DNA of 31,282 nt, taken from a virus. The stretch covers positions 1 through 31,282 of IMG/VR virus record IMGVR_UViG_3300043464_000798, one strand, 5' to 3'. The translations under genes and the position numbers were made by a program. Positions 1-6,982 of this stretch are shown here, in pieces (the stretch's first letter is position 1; every line of letters starts with the position of its first letter). The notes beneath the pieces were generated by a model, which saw nothing but the letters and a program-made list of their open reading frames with translations, was not told where the DNA came from and searched no databases.

Positions 1-5
1 AATCA

Positions 6-611
6 ATGGCAGAAACTTACTTATTTACGATAATTATTGTAAATGAAAAGTATGAAATTATTGATGGTCAGCATAGATTTGATGTTATTCAAGAATTAAA
101 ACTTCCTTTACATTATGTAGTTTGCAAGGGATATGGATTAAATGAAGTACACATTTTAAACCAAAACTCTAAAACTTGGACAAGTGATGACTATTTAGAT
201 GGATATTGTAAGTTAGGATATAAAGATTATCTGAAATACAGAGAATTTAAAGAAACTTATGACATTGGACATTATGAATGTATGTGGTTACTTAATGGTT
301 CTCAATTATCAAACCCTACACAGGTATTTTTTACAGGAGACTTTAAGATTAAAAACTATAATGAGGCTTGTAAAATCATTGAAAAAATAATGCTTGTTGA
401 GCCTTATTATGATGAATGGAAACGTAGGTCATTTATTTTAGCTATGCTGCAATTATTTAAAAATTCAAACTTTGAACTTACTGAATTTTTGCAAAAATTA
501 AAACTGCAACCAACTGCAATGACTAATTGTTCAACTACCAATCAGTACGTTTCCTTAATAGAAGAAATATACAATTATCGCAGACGTGAAAAGGTAAATC
601 TCAGATACTAA
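6..611 (+). CDS. DGQHR/ParB-like domain protein, probably 5'-truncated by the window edge
   Basis: Residues 20-24 read DGQHR, the signature of the ParB/Srx-like fold in phage and mobile-element proteins, preceded by a short beta-rich stretch (IIIVNEKYEIIDGQHR). The rest is helical and basic with no recognised catalytic site. The reading frame is still open at the window edge upstream of the first ATG, and the N-terminal part a ParB-like fold should have is missing. The true start is therefore probably outside the window and 201 residues is a minimum. Two other genes here (6983-7786 and 10937-11599) carry the same type of motif. The role is not known; DNA binding or a nucleotide-dependent switch is the family expectation. 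Confidence 0.75.
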   Translation: MAETYLFTIIIVNEKYEIIDGQHRFDVIQELKLPLHYVVCKGYGLNEVHILNQNSKTWTSDDYLDGYCKLGYKDYLKYREFKETYDIGHYECMWLLNGSQLSNPTQVFFTGDFKIKNYNEACKIIEKIMLVEPYYDEWKRRSFILAMLQLFKNSNFELTEFLQKLKLQPTAMTNCSTTNQYVSLIEEIYNYRRREKVNLRY

Positions 612-641
612 AAAAAATTAAACAATTTAAAAAATAAGTAT

Positions 642-649
642 TATATTTG
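642..649 (+). promoter_or_regulatory. Bacteroidota-type promoter, -7 box TATATTTG
   Basis: TATATTTG matches the TAnnTTTG -7 box and lies just after the stop of the preceding gene. No clear TTTG -33 box is visible. Transcription would begin near 653-658, directly before the structured segment at 655-760. Confidence 0.5.
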
Positions 650-654
650 CCTTC

Positions 655-760
655 ATAAACACCACAAAAAATGAAAAATCTTATTAATCAATTTAGGTAG
701 CATAAAAAGTATAGTTTCGCTATGCTGAGTATGTGGTGTGCTCATTTATGCTACCTTTAT
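655..760 (+). ncRNA. Candidate pseudoknotted RNA or structured leader
   Basis: Three complementary pairs are visible. Helix A is 659-666 (ACACCACA) with 732-739 (TGTGGTGT), 8 bp. Helix B is 695-706 (AGGTAGCATAAA) with 745-756, a perfect 12 bp. Hairpin C is 708-714 with 720-726, 7 bp including one G-U, with loop TTTCG. A and B cross, giving a pseudoknot topology. No ORF fits the segment and a -7 box lies just upstream. A 3' U-tract is weak (TTATTATAT), so it could be a leader for the gene at 800 rather than a free RNA. The family is not recognised. Confidence 0.5.
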
Positions 761-799
761 TATATACAAGTTATCGGATAGCTTTAAACCGTTATATTT

Positions 800-1018
800 A
801 TGGAAAGAATGAAAATTTTATTTTACGGCACAAACCGAAGTGATAGTCAAAATCATACTATCGAAGCATTTTTAAATATTTTTGATGAAATATTTATTGA
901 AATAAATAATGAAAATTCGTATAATGGATTAGACTCACAGTTTATTTGCCTAAATAAAGAAACTGCTATAAAGCTAGTCAAGGAGTTAAAAAAAGCTATT
1001 GGACAATTAAATAAATAG
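800..1018 (+). CDS. Small protein of unknown function
   Basis: This 72-residue protein has an alternating hydrophobic/charged N-terminus (MKILFYGTN) and a lysine-rich C-terminal helix. No known domain was recognised. A second in-frame ATG lies three codons in, so the start could be 809. It follows the candidate structured RNA and ends 2 nt before the replication initiator gene, suggesting co-transcription with the replication genes. Confidence 0.6.
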   Translation: MERMKILFYGTNRSDSQNHTIEAFLNIFDEIFIEINNENSYNGLDSQFICLNKETAIKLVKELKKAIGQLNK

Positions 1019-1020
1019 CT

Positions 1021-1827
1021 ATGGATATTTACTCACTTTCTAGAAACTTTTGGGATTATGCTTTTGAAAATCCTGAAAAAATAAGCCCTAACCACGCGGC
1101 TATTTACTTTTTTGCTATTGAACATTGCAACCGTTTAGGCTGGAAACAAAAATTTGGGTTTCCTTCGCAAATGACAATGGATGCTATTGGAATAAAAAAA
1201 CACCAAACATATATCAGATACTTTGAAGATTTATGCGAATGGGGATTCTTTAATTTGATACAAAAATCAAAAAATCAATACTCTGCAAACATAATAAGCC
1301 TTAAAACTGCTATGCCAAAAAACGGCAAAGCATTGGACAAAGCAATAATAAAGCATACGGCAAAGCAAACACAAAGCAATGGTCAAAGCAATAGTAGTAT
1401 AGATATACCAATATACCAAGATACAAATATACCAATAGACAATAATACAACATTTCTTACATTTGAATCATTTTGGGAACTGTATGATAAAAAAGTAGAC
1501 AGTAAAAAATGTAAGGATAAGTTTGAAAAGGTAAAAGAAGCAGATAGGCAAAAGATACTAGAAACTTTACCGTTGTATGTAAAAAGTACACCAGATAAAC
1601 AATATAGAAAAAATCCTATTACATACCTAAACAATGAAAGCTGGAATGATACTATCGTAATAACTGAATCAAAAGCAGAACCAATAAACCGTTTAAAGGT
1701 AAACGACTATCCGCCTGGATATGTTCATAAAACTTATATGCAACGAATGGATGAATATTTATTGGAAACACAGGAAGCTAATCGTTTGAAAGAATTAAAA
1801 ATGCAACAAAATGAGCCAGAGTATTAA
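1021..1827 (+). CDS. Replication initiator-like protein (winged-helix N-terminus, DnaD-like C-terminus)
   Basis: The 268-residue protein has the layout of phage replisome-organiser proteins. Residues about 1-95 look like a helix-turn-helix domain (FWDYAFENPEKISPNHAAIY, then a segment typical of winged helices: FPSQMTMDAIGIKKHQTYIR). A polar, Lys/Gln/Ser-rich linker covers about 98-140. A C-terminal domain at about 145-205 (FESFWELYDKK ... NPITYLNNESWND) resembles the C-terminal module of such initiators. It overlaps the primase-helicase start by 17 nt, the expected partner. The linker DNA contains the periodic repeats annotated as the candidate origin, as in lambda gene O. Family assignment is by layout and motif feel, not by database search. 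Confidence 0.7.
   Translation: MDIYSLSRNFWDYAFENPEKISPNHAAIYFFAIEHCNRLGWKQKFGFPSQMTMDAIGIKKHQTYIRYFEDLCEWGFFNLIQKSKNQYSANIISLKTAMPKNGKALDKAIIKHTAKQTQSNGQSNSSIDIPIYQDTNIPIDNNTTFLTFESFWELYDKKVDSKKCKDKFEKVKEADRQKILETLPLYVKSTPDKQYRKNPITYLNNESWNDTIVITESKAEPINRLKVNDYPPGYVHKTYMQRMDEYLLETQEANRLKELKMQQNEPEY
1324..1435 (+). other. Candidate replication origin: iterons plus AT-rich repeats inside the initiator gene
   Basis: Six copies of AAAGCA begin at 1327, 1339, 1350, 1362, 1373 and 1385, spaced 12, 11, 12, 11 and 12 bp, close to one helical turn. Five are preceded by C. They are followed by AT-rich DNA with three copies of ATATACCAA at 1403, 1411 and 1427. The array lies in the low-complexity linker of the initiator gene. 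Iterons followed by an AT-rich unwinding region inside the initiator gene is the arrangement of the lambda origin in gene O. A repetitive Lys/Gln linker could create part of the periodicity by coding alone. Confidence 0.55.
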
Positions 1828-3571
1828 GATAAAAAAAGTAGGCTCAGATAGAATCTTTGAAATAGATATTCATAAGCAAGGTGAGAATGCACAGCCTTGT
1901 CCTGACTGCGCAAATGATAGGAGAAAAAAGAGTGCAAAATCATTTAGTTACAATGCGGAAAAAGCTCAAGGATATTGTAATCACTGCCAATCTCGATTCC
2001 ATGAATACAAGCCATATTCAAAAGAGGTTATATATGAAATTCCAAAGTTTGAAAACAAAACTCAGCTATCTGAAAAAGCGGTGCAATATGCGCACTCTCG
2101 AATGATTAATAGTGAAACCATTATCAAAATGCAAATAGCCAGTGCGGAAGAGTTTATGCCGCAATCAAATAAGATAGAACGCTGTATTTGTTTTCCTTAT
2201 TTTAGGAATGGTGAACTTGTCAATGTAAAGTATCGAGACGGTAAAAAGAACTTCAAACTATCTAAGGGTGCCGAATTGATATGGTATAATTATGATGCTA
2301 TAATAAATACCAAAGAGATTATAATAGTTGAAGGTGAGTGGGATGCACTTAGCTTTATGGCTGATGGATTTGAAAATGTTATATCAGTTCCAAACGGTGC
2401 GAACGTCGGCAAAATGAGCTACTTAGATGAGACCATAAACCTATTTGACACTATTGAAAAAATCTATATTGCGGTGGATAATGATGAAAAAGGATTAGAA
2501 TTAAGAGCAGAATTAATAAGACGTTTTGGATTTGAGAAATGCTACATAGTAGAGTTTAATGAGTACAAAGACGCTAATGATTGCCTAATGAATAACGGAT
2601 ATGGAGTCTTAAAAGAGTTCATTAACAAAGCCAGAGTTCCAAAAATAGAAGGCATATTAGAAGCTGAAGACTATTTATCCGACATTATGGACTTATACGA
2701 GAAAGGAATGCAGAAGGGAAAAATTACAGGTTTAAAATGGTTAGATAGTTTAATAACTTGGGAGACTAAAAGGTTAGCAACGTGGACAGGAACGCCTTCA
2801 TCGGGCAAAAGTGAGTTTGTGGATATGGTAAATTGTAAGCTAAACTTTGAGCATAATTGGAAGGTAGCATATTGGACGCCTGAAAACTTTCCTACTCAAT
2901 ACCATTATTCAAAGATAGCTGAAAAACTAACTGGCAAAACATTCAAAAAAGACTTTTTAACCGAAGCTGAATTTTGGGAGGCTCATGAATACATAGCTAA
3001 AAACTTCTTTTGGGTTAACCTAGACAATGACTTTACACTAGATAATATATTGGATAAGTTTAAATATCTAGTCAAAACAAAAGGCGTTAAGATATGCGTT
3101 ATTGACCCATTCAATAAATTAGAATACAGGCTTGGAGCTGGTCAAACTAAATTAGACTACATATCTCAAGTGCTCGATAAAATTATATGGTTCGCAAAGG
3201 TTAATGACGTTCTAGTTCATTTGATTGCACATCCTCGCAAATTGGAAAAGGATAAGGACGGTAAATTTCCGATGCCGACAATGTATGATATAGCAGGTTC
3301 GGCAGACTTTTGGAATAAAACCGATTATGGAATTGCTATGAGCAGAAAACAAGATGGGAATAGAGTATTCATAAACAAAGGTTCTATATCAGTTCAGAAA
3401 GTAAAGTTTAAAAATCTAGGTGAGCAAGGTATAGCAGACCATTGTTATAATTTTAAAAACGGAAGGTTTGAAGAAGACTACCAACCTAATGATGCTACGG
3501 TAAATGAAAGCTCAAGCTGGGATAATCACAATTGGATTACTGCAAAAAATATTGACCCATTTAACGATTAA
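1811..3571 (+). CDS. DNA primase-helicase, T7 gp4-like
   Basis: The 586-residue protein has a zinc-binding primase domain (Cys30, Cys33, Cys56, Cys59: CPDC ... CNHC). A Toprim domain follows, with IIVEGEWDAL (Glu174) and AVDND (Asp223, Asp225). The RecA-like helicase domain has Walker A GTPSSGKS at 327-334, Walker B KICVIDPFNKLE (Asp432) and HLIAHPRK at 470-477, the region of motif H3/H4. This is the bifunctional replicative enzyme that primes lagging-strand synthesis and unwinds the fork. It starts within the end of the initiator gene, which implies translational coupling. No polymerase is present in the window. Confidence 0.93.
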   Translation: MSQSIKIKKVGSDRIFEIDIHKQGENAQPCPDCANDRRKKSAKSFSYNAEKAQGYCNHCQSRFHEYKPYSKEVIYEIPKFENKTQLSEKAVQYAHSRMINSETIIKMQIASAEEFMPQSNKIERCICFPYFRNGELVNVKYRDGKKNFKLSKGAELIWYNYDAIINTKEIIIVEGEWDALSFMADGFENVISVPNGANVGKMSYLDETINLFDTIEKIYIAVDNDEKGLELRAELIRRFGFEKCYIVEFNEYKDANDCLMNNGYGVLKEFINKARVPKIEGILEAEDYLSDIMDLYEKGMQKGKITGLKWLDSLITWETKRLATWTGTPSSGKSEFVDMVNCKLNFEHNWKVAYWTPENFPTQYHYSKIAEKLTGKTFKKDFLTEAEFWEAHEYIAKNFFWVNLDNDFTLDNILDKFKYLVKTKGVKICVIDPFNKLEYRLGAGQTKLDYISQVLDKIIWFAKVNDVLVHLIAHPRKLEKDKDGKFPMPTMYDIAGSADFWNKTDYGIAMSRKQDGNRVFINKGSISVQKVKFKNLGEQGIADHCYNFKNGRFEEDYQPNDATVNESSSWDNHNWITAKNIDPFND

Positions 3572-3590
3572 AGCATTTAGTATTTTTAAC

Positions 3591-3620
3591 TTGCACTAAA
3601 TAAAGAAAACATTAACTTTG
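3591..3620 (+). promoter_or_regulatory. Early promoter: TTG, 19 nt, TAACTTTG
   Basis: TTG at 3591-3593, within TTTTTAACTTGCA, and TAACTTTG at 3613-3620 are separated by 19 nt, the spacing known for Bacteroidota -33/-7 promoters. The same TTTTTAACTTGCA block with the same spacing recurs at 5570-5599. Transcription would start just before the TTAATCAC motif and the ATG at 3636. Confidence 0.75.
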
Positions 3621-3635
3621 CAAAAATTAATCACG

Positions 3636-3839
3636 ATGAAAGAAGTCACCGCAGTACAATGGTTAATTCATCAACTTATAACTGAAAATGAAGTTAGCTT
3701 GAAAGGCGAGAATTATAAGCTATTTGAACTAGCAAAAGAAATGGAAAGGCAACAGATTATTAATGCCTATGAATATACGGCAGCAGGAACAAGCCATTAT
3801 GGTGAGCAATATTACAACGAAACATTTAAAAAGAAATAA
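3636..3839 (+). CDS. Small protein of unknown function
   Basis: A 67-residue protein starting MKEVTAVQWL and ending YNETFKKK. The frame stays open upstream to a TTG at 3618, but that lies in the promoter -7 box, so the ATG at 3636, two bases after TTAATCAC, is the better start. The sequence is mostly helical and amphipathic. It is the first gene after the early promoter. No function recognised. Confidence 0.7.
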   Translation: MKEVTAVQWLIHQLITENEVSLKGENYKLFELAKEMERQQIINAYEYTAAGTSHYGEQYYNETFKKK

Positions 3840-3840
3840 T

Positions 3841-4098
3841 ATGAGTACAACATTCGGAATACCAAAAGAGCCTATTGATATAGAGCTAGGAGATGCAGAT
3901 GGAATATTTTACTACATCAACCCAGATATATTTGAGAAAGTATTTTTTAGAACTATGAACAATAGTAGGTGGCTAAATGATTTAGCTAAATTTTTGCCTA
4001 ATGAAACAAAAGTATATGCATTAGATAACACTCAGCAGGGAGTATATACAATCTCAGATATTAAACAACTAATGAAAGATGCCGAAAGTAACGATTGA
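3841..4098 (+). CDS. Small protein of unknown function
   Basis: The 85-residue protein starts MSTTFGIPKEPIDIEL at ATG 3841, one base after the previous stop. An in-frame ATG at 3763 would overlap the previous gene by 77 nt and is less likely. It is acidic, with a helical C-terminus (TISDIKQLMKDAE). No domain recognised. It overlaps the next gene by 20 nt. Confidence 0.65.
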   Translation: MSTTFGIPKEPIDIELGDADGIFYYINPDIFEKVFFRTMNNSRWLNDLAKFLPNETKVYALDNTQQGVYTISDIKQLMKDAESND

Positions 4099-4300
4099 AT
4101 TTAACACTATTGAAGAGCAGCATGAACTAGAGTTATGTATTAATGCTAGTAAATGGTATAGTATAGTCTGGGATTATAGCCAGTATTTACGCAATAGATT
4201 AAAGCATGAAGCATTATCAGATGACGCTTACAAAGCTATAGAAGAGGTTCGAGAAAAATTACATGAACTACTAAACGACGAAGGATTAAAACTTAATTAA
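4079..4300 (+). CDS. Conserved-looking small phage protein
   Basis: The 73-residue protein has a beta-like N-terminus (MPKVTIEFNTIEEQHELE) and a segment WDYSQYLRNRLKHE followed by helices. This WD-x-D/S-QxLRNxLK pattern is familiar from small phage proteins of unknown role next to replication genes; I recognise the look but not a function. Its start overlaps the preceding gene by 20 nt, implying coupling. Confidence 0.65.
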   Translation: MPKVTIEFNTIEEQHELELCINASKWYSIVWDYSQYLRNRLKHEALSDDAYKAIEEVREKLHELLNDEGLKLN

Positions 4301-4309
4301 AACAAAACA

Positions 4310-4510
4310 ATGGAATTAAAAATAAAAGAAATAATCGAGCAAATAAAGCTACTTAATGATAGCGACTTTGAGGCTATTAATAATATAATAGACGAACAGG
4401 ACATGAACGGAGAAACAAAGACGCTAGCGAACTCTAACAGACGTATAATGACTTTATTCACCCAGTTATATTGGCAGATAAGACAAGAAAAAAATAGGTT
4501 TATAAAATAA
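4310..4510 (+). CDS. Small helical protein of unknown function
   Basis: A 66-residue, charged, wholly helical protein (MELKIKEIIEQIKLLNDSDF at the N-terminus; basic C-terminal end RQEKNRFIK). It is preceded by the A-rich leader AAAACAAAACA typical of starts here. No domain recognised. It sits between small early genes and the HNH gene. Confidence 0.6.
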   Translation: MELKIKEIIEQIKLLNDSDFEAINNIIDEQDMNGETKTLANSNRRIMTLFTQLYWQIRQEKNRFIK

Positions 4511-4514
4511 TATT

Positions 4515-4940
4515 GTGAAAATCTGCAAAGGAACTGGAAAAGCTAAGGGCAAAGGCTGCGGAAATCAATTGCAATATGCTGAGCGCGGTGGTATGAAAGT
4601 CTATTTTTCAAAATACGGATTAGGTACAAGCGGCTGCCGATGCTTTTATTCATGGTTTGAAAGTCCTGAGCCTATTAAAAAAGTAAGTAATAAGCGAAGT
4701 AGTGAAAATAAAGAGTATTTGAAAGTTAGGAAAGTATTTTTACAATCATTAATGTTTTGTCAAGTTAATAGCTGCAAACAATTGCCAACGGAGGTACACC
4801 ACAAAAAAGGCAGAATAGGCAAACTATTGACCGATACTAGATACTTTTTAGGAGTATGCAGAGAATGCCACAATAAAATAGAATTAGAACCGCTATGGGC
4901 AAAAGAAAACGGATATTCATTAAATAGATTGGACAAATGA
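4515..4940 (+). CDS. HNH-type zinc-binding nuclease-like protein (NinG/Rap-like)
   Basis: The 141-residue protein starts at GTG 4515. Its N-terminus is Cys-rich (Cys4, Cys15, Cys41, Cys43). The C-terminal half has an HNH-like layout: Cys82 and Cys87, then EVHHKKGR (His95-His96), then VCRECHNKIE (Cys115, Cys118, His119, Asn120). This resembles phage recombination endonucleases of the NinG/Rap class, which process branched DNA, though other phage HNH proteins look similar. It overlaps the VRR-NUC gene by ATGA, placing two nucleases in one translational unit. Confidence 0.75.
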   Translation: MKICKGTGKAKGKGCGNQLQYAERGGMKVYFSKYGLGTSGCRCFYSWFESPEPIKKVSNKRSSENKEYLKVRKVFLQSLMFCQVNSCKQLPTEVHHKKGRIGKLLTDTRYFLGVCRECHNKIELEPLWAKENGYSLNRLDK

Positions 4941-5284
4941 AACATAACGAAAGTAAATTACAGATAGCCTGTGTGAATTGGTTTAAACTTCAATACCCAA
5001 TGTATATTCTTTTCTCGATTCCAAACGGAGGTCGCAGAACTTTGATAGAAGCCAAGATATTAAAAGCTGAAGGTACTATGTCAGGCGTTGCAGATTTGTT
5101 TCTAATGTATGGGAATAAAGAGCATAACGGACTATTTATTGAAATGAAATACGAGAAAGGTAGGCAGTCAGATTCCCAAAAGTTATTCGAGCGAAAGTGC
5201 AAAATATTTAACTTTAAATACACTATCTGCTATACATTTAGTGAGTTTCAAAACACTATTAACGATTATATAAATAATAAATGA
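4937..5284 (+). CDS. VRR-NUC domain nuclease
   Basis: The 115-residue protein has VRR-NUC family features: Glu5 near the N-terminus, IPNGGRR at 28-34, KAEGTMSGVADLFL with Asp53, FIEMK with Glu69 and Lys71 (the E-x-K pair) and Gln81. This is a compact PD-(D/E)XK fold. Stand-alone phage members are thought to be structure-specific nucleases such as Holliday-junction resolvases. Both ends overlap neighbours as ATGA, with the HNH gene before and the HTH gene after. Confidence 0.88.
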   Translation: MKHNESKLQIACVNWFKLQYPMYILFSIPNGGRRTLIEAKILKAEGTMSGVADLFLMYGNKEHNGLFIEMKYEKGRQSDSQKLFERKCKIFNFKYTICYTFSEFQNTINDYINNK

Positions 5285-5508
5285 TACTAGAAACAATATT
5301 AAAAGAGCGCCAAAAGCAAGGCTATACAGTAGCTCAGCTAGCTAAACTCATAGGAAAATCAGAGCCGACTACACACCGATATCTATACGGCGAAGTCAAT
5401 ATAACTTTAGAAGACACTTTGACTATTTGCGAGTTTTTAGGCATCGAAATTGACCTTAAAATCAACCCAAAAGAGCGTAAAAAGAACTTTTTTTTACTAG
5501 CTGAATAA
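5281..5508 (+). CDS. Cro/CI-type helix-turn-helix regulator
   Basis: The 75-residue protein holds a single XRE-type HTH. YTVAQLAKLIGKSEPTTHRYLYGE at about 15-38 contains the two HTH helices, and ITLEDTLTICEFLGIEIDL gives helices 4-5. Its size fits a Cro-like repressor. It starts with an ATGA overlap with the VRR-NUC gene. Inverted repeats lie just downstream over the early promoter at 5570-5599, so it may regulate that promoter (inference). Confidence 0.85.
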   Translation: MILETILKERQKQGYTVAQLAKLIGKSEPTTHRYLYGEVNITLEDTLTICEFLGIEIDLKINPKERKKNFFLLAE

Positions 5509-5541
5509 AATATTTTAAGTTTTATCTTATTATAAATCAAC

Positions 5542-5572
5542 AACTTAGATATATTTAAGTTTTTTTAACTTG
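5542..5572 (+). promoter_or_regulatory. Inverted repeats overlapping the early promoter: operator and/or weak terminator
   Basis: AACTTA (5542-5547) pairs with TAAGTT (5556-5561) and is followed by a T-run (5560-5566), a weak AT-rich terminator form. AAGTT (5557-5561) also faces AACTT (5567-5571) around T5, placing a palindrome across the -33 element. The position right after the HTH gene suits an operator. Confidence 0.4.
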
Positions 5573-5599
5573 CATATATTTAAAGTCGATGTATATTTG
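5570..5599 (+). promoter_or_regulatory. Early promoter: TTG, 19 nt, TATATTTG
   Basis: TTG 5570-5572 and TATATTTG 5592-5599, separated by 19 nt, match the Bacteroidota consensus. The block TTTTTAACTTGCA is identical to the promoter at 3591. Two TTAATCAC copies follow in the leader. Confidence 0.8.
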
Positions 5600-5633
5600 C
5601 ACTATAATTAATCACAAAATAAAAATTAATCAC

Positions 5634-5828
5634 ATGACATCAACAGAAATAATTAAAGCAGAATACAAAAGAAGAACGGATTTAGTAAATGACCTTAACT
5701 TTAGAAAACAATGTGTTAAAATGGCTAAAGCATTAGGAATAACAGCAGATGAATGGAATAAAGATAAAGTTCATATTATGCTAATATTCGCAAACAAAAT
5801 ATGTCAATTAGAAAATCAAGCGGTGTAA
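5634..5828 (+). CDS. Small protein of unknown function
   Basis: A 64-residue helical protein starting MTSTEIIKAEYKRR. The frame is open from an ATG at 5589, but that codon overlaps the promoter -7 box and cannot be on the transcript. ATG 5634, directly after the second TTAATCAC, is therefore chosen. The segment LNFRKQCVKMAKALGITADEWNK is a typical small-helix fold. No function recognised. Confidence 0.7.
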   Translation: MTSTEIIKAEYKRRTDLVNDLNFRKQCVKMAKALGITADEWNKDKVHIMLIFANKICQLENQAV

Positions 5829-5841
5829 AAGCCGCCTTTTT
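5820..5841 (+). terminator. Weak Rho-independent terminator candidate
   Basis: GCGG (5820-5823) pairs with CCGC (5832-5835), loop of 8 nt, followed by CTTTTT. The stem is short but GC-only in AT-rich DNA and overlaps the stop codon of the preceding gene. It could be partial or read through. Confidence 0.4.
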
Positions 5842-5872
5842 AATCAATTAATCACAAACTAAATAAATAATC

Positions 5873-6214
5873 ATGTTAAAAAATTTCACAAACAATTTAG
5901 AAGCGACTGCATACGGTTACGCCTTAGCAGCATTAATTACCTCAGAAACTGACTGGAAAGCAGAACCTACTATCATAGCAGTGTCCGCAGAAACTGATAG
6001 CAGAGTCAAACTTATAGTTAGTTATGTAGCTGGATTAACCAATTACGGTCATGACGAAGACGAATGCGATGACATTATCGAGCTAACTACATTCCACTTT
6101 ATAGACATCGATTCTATTGACCTAGTTACTGAACTTGATAAGTTAACTAATTTCTTTGAAGGTTTGACCTTTGACTCTGAATATAACGGAAAGGACGATA
6201 CAGATAACCTTTAA
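5873..6214 (+). CDS. Acidic protein of unknown function
   Basis: The 113-residue protein is strongly acidic toward its C-terminus (GHDEDECDDIIEL, DSEYNGKDDTDNL) and starts MLKNFTNNLEATAYGYALAAL. Acidic small early phage proteins are sometimes DNA mimics or host-protein inhibitors, but nothing here proves that. The leader contains one TTAATCAC copy 18 nt upstream of the start. Confidence 0.6.
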   Translation: MLKNFTNNLEATAYGYALAALITSETDWKAEPTIIAVSAETDSRVKLIVSYVAGLTNYGHDEDECDDIIELTTFHFIDIDSIDLVTELDKLTNFFEGLTFDSEYNGKDDTDNL

Positions 6215-6225
6215 AATTATAAGAA

Positions 6226-6444
6226 ATGAACATATTTAATCAAACATTAACCGAACTAGATAGCCTTATGGATAGCGCACAATCTATCATAGATAAGTAT
6301 AAACCAGCTGACAAGCCATGCGAGAAACTAGAACTACTAGAAGACATTCAAGAGTATTTCGAGCGCAAAGAAAATCAAAAGTCAATGCCATTATGGTTGA
6401 CAGTAAGAATCGAAAAAGTAATTAATCACAATAAAACCAATTAA
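6226..6444 (+). CDS. Small helical protein of unknown function
   Basis: A 72-residue charged helical protein (LDSLMDSAQSIIDKYKPADK, then a segment LLEDIQEYFERKENQK). It ends 2 nt before the ERF gene start, and its last codons contain a TTAATCAC copy read as INH. It is probably translationally linked to the recombination genes. No domain recognised. Confidence 0.6.
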   Translation: MNIFNQTLTELDSLMDSAQSIIDKYKPADKPCEKLELLEDIQEYFERKENQKSMPLWLTVRIEKVINHNKTN

Positions 6445-6446
6445 CA

Positions 6447-6959
6447 ATGAAAAATTTATTCAAAGCATTAAGCGACTTCCAAAACGAAGTGCCAATTATT
6501 CACAAAGGAACGCAAGGTTATGGCTATTCATATAGTGACTTGCCTACTATCTTTCCTGTCATTAATCCGCTATTAAAAAAGCATGGGTTAGGATTTACCC
6601 AACTAGGTCAGGGAACGAGCCTTAAAACGCTTATATTCCACATTGAGAGCGGTGAAACTATTGAAAGTATATTTGATATACCTCAAGGCGTGCAATTATC
6701 TAAAATGAATGACTTTCAAGTTCTAGGTTCTGCAATAACTTATATGAGACGTTATGCGCTTAGTTCGGCTTTAGGAATCATAACTGACAAAGATACTGAC
6801 GCTGGAGGTGAGCAAATAAAAGCGGATATTGATAAAAGAATATTAGCGTGCAAAACTCAAGGCGACCTAACTAAGTTATTCAGTGAGGTCAACCCAAAAG
6901 ATGCAGGTACAATAGAGAAGTTCACTAAACGTAAATTAGAACTAAGTAAAAACAATTAA
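6447..6959 (+). CDS. erf: ERF-family single-strand annealing recombinase
   Basis: The 170-residue protein matches the ERF family: GYGYSYSDLPTIFPVINPLL at about 24-43, KKHGLGFTQ, a segment TLIFHIESGETIES, then GSAITYMRRYALSSALGI and a DTDAGG end motif. ERF proteins anneal complementary single strands during phage recombination and genome circularisation. The YqaJ-type exonuclease encoded at 7786-8532 is the expected partner, as in Red-type exonuclease/annealase pairs. The family's variable C-terminal region is short here. Confidence 0.9.
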   Translation: MKNLFKALSDFQNEVPIIHKGTQGYGYSYSDLPTIFPVINPLLKKHGLGFTQLGQGTSLKTLIFHIESGETIESIFDIPQGVQLSKMNDFQVLGSAITYMRRYALSSALGIITDKDTDAGGEQIKADIDKRILACKTQGDLTKLFSEVNPKDAGTIEKFTKRKLELSKNN

Positions 6960-6982
6960 TTTAAACAATAAAATCAAACAAA

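Noticed and set aside
708-745. Hammerhead-like core (CTGAGTA) in the candidate RNA
   Set aside because: The conserved G8 of CUGANGA is missing and no properly placed GAAA and cleavage triplet were found.
2818-2826. DnaA-box-like TGTGGATAT (also TGTGGATAG near 13888)
   Set aside because: Single scattered one-mismatch sites inside coding sequence with no clustering; expected by chance.
5589-5633. Extended start at ATG 5589 for the 5634 gene
   Set aside because: The codon overlaps the -7 box and would not be on the transcript.
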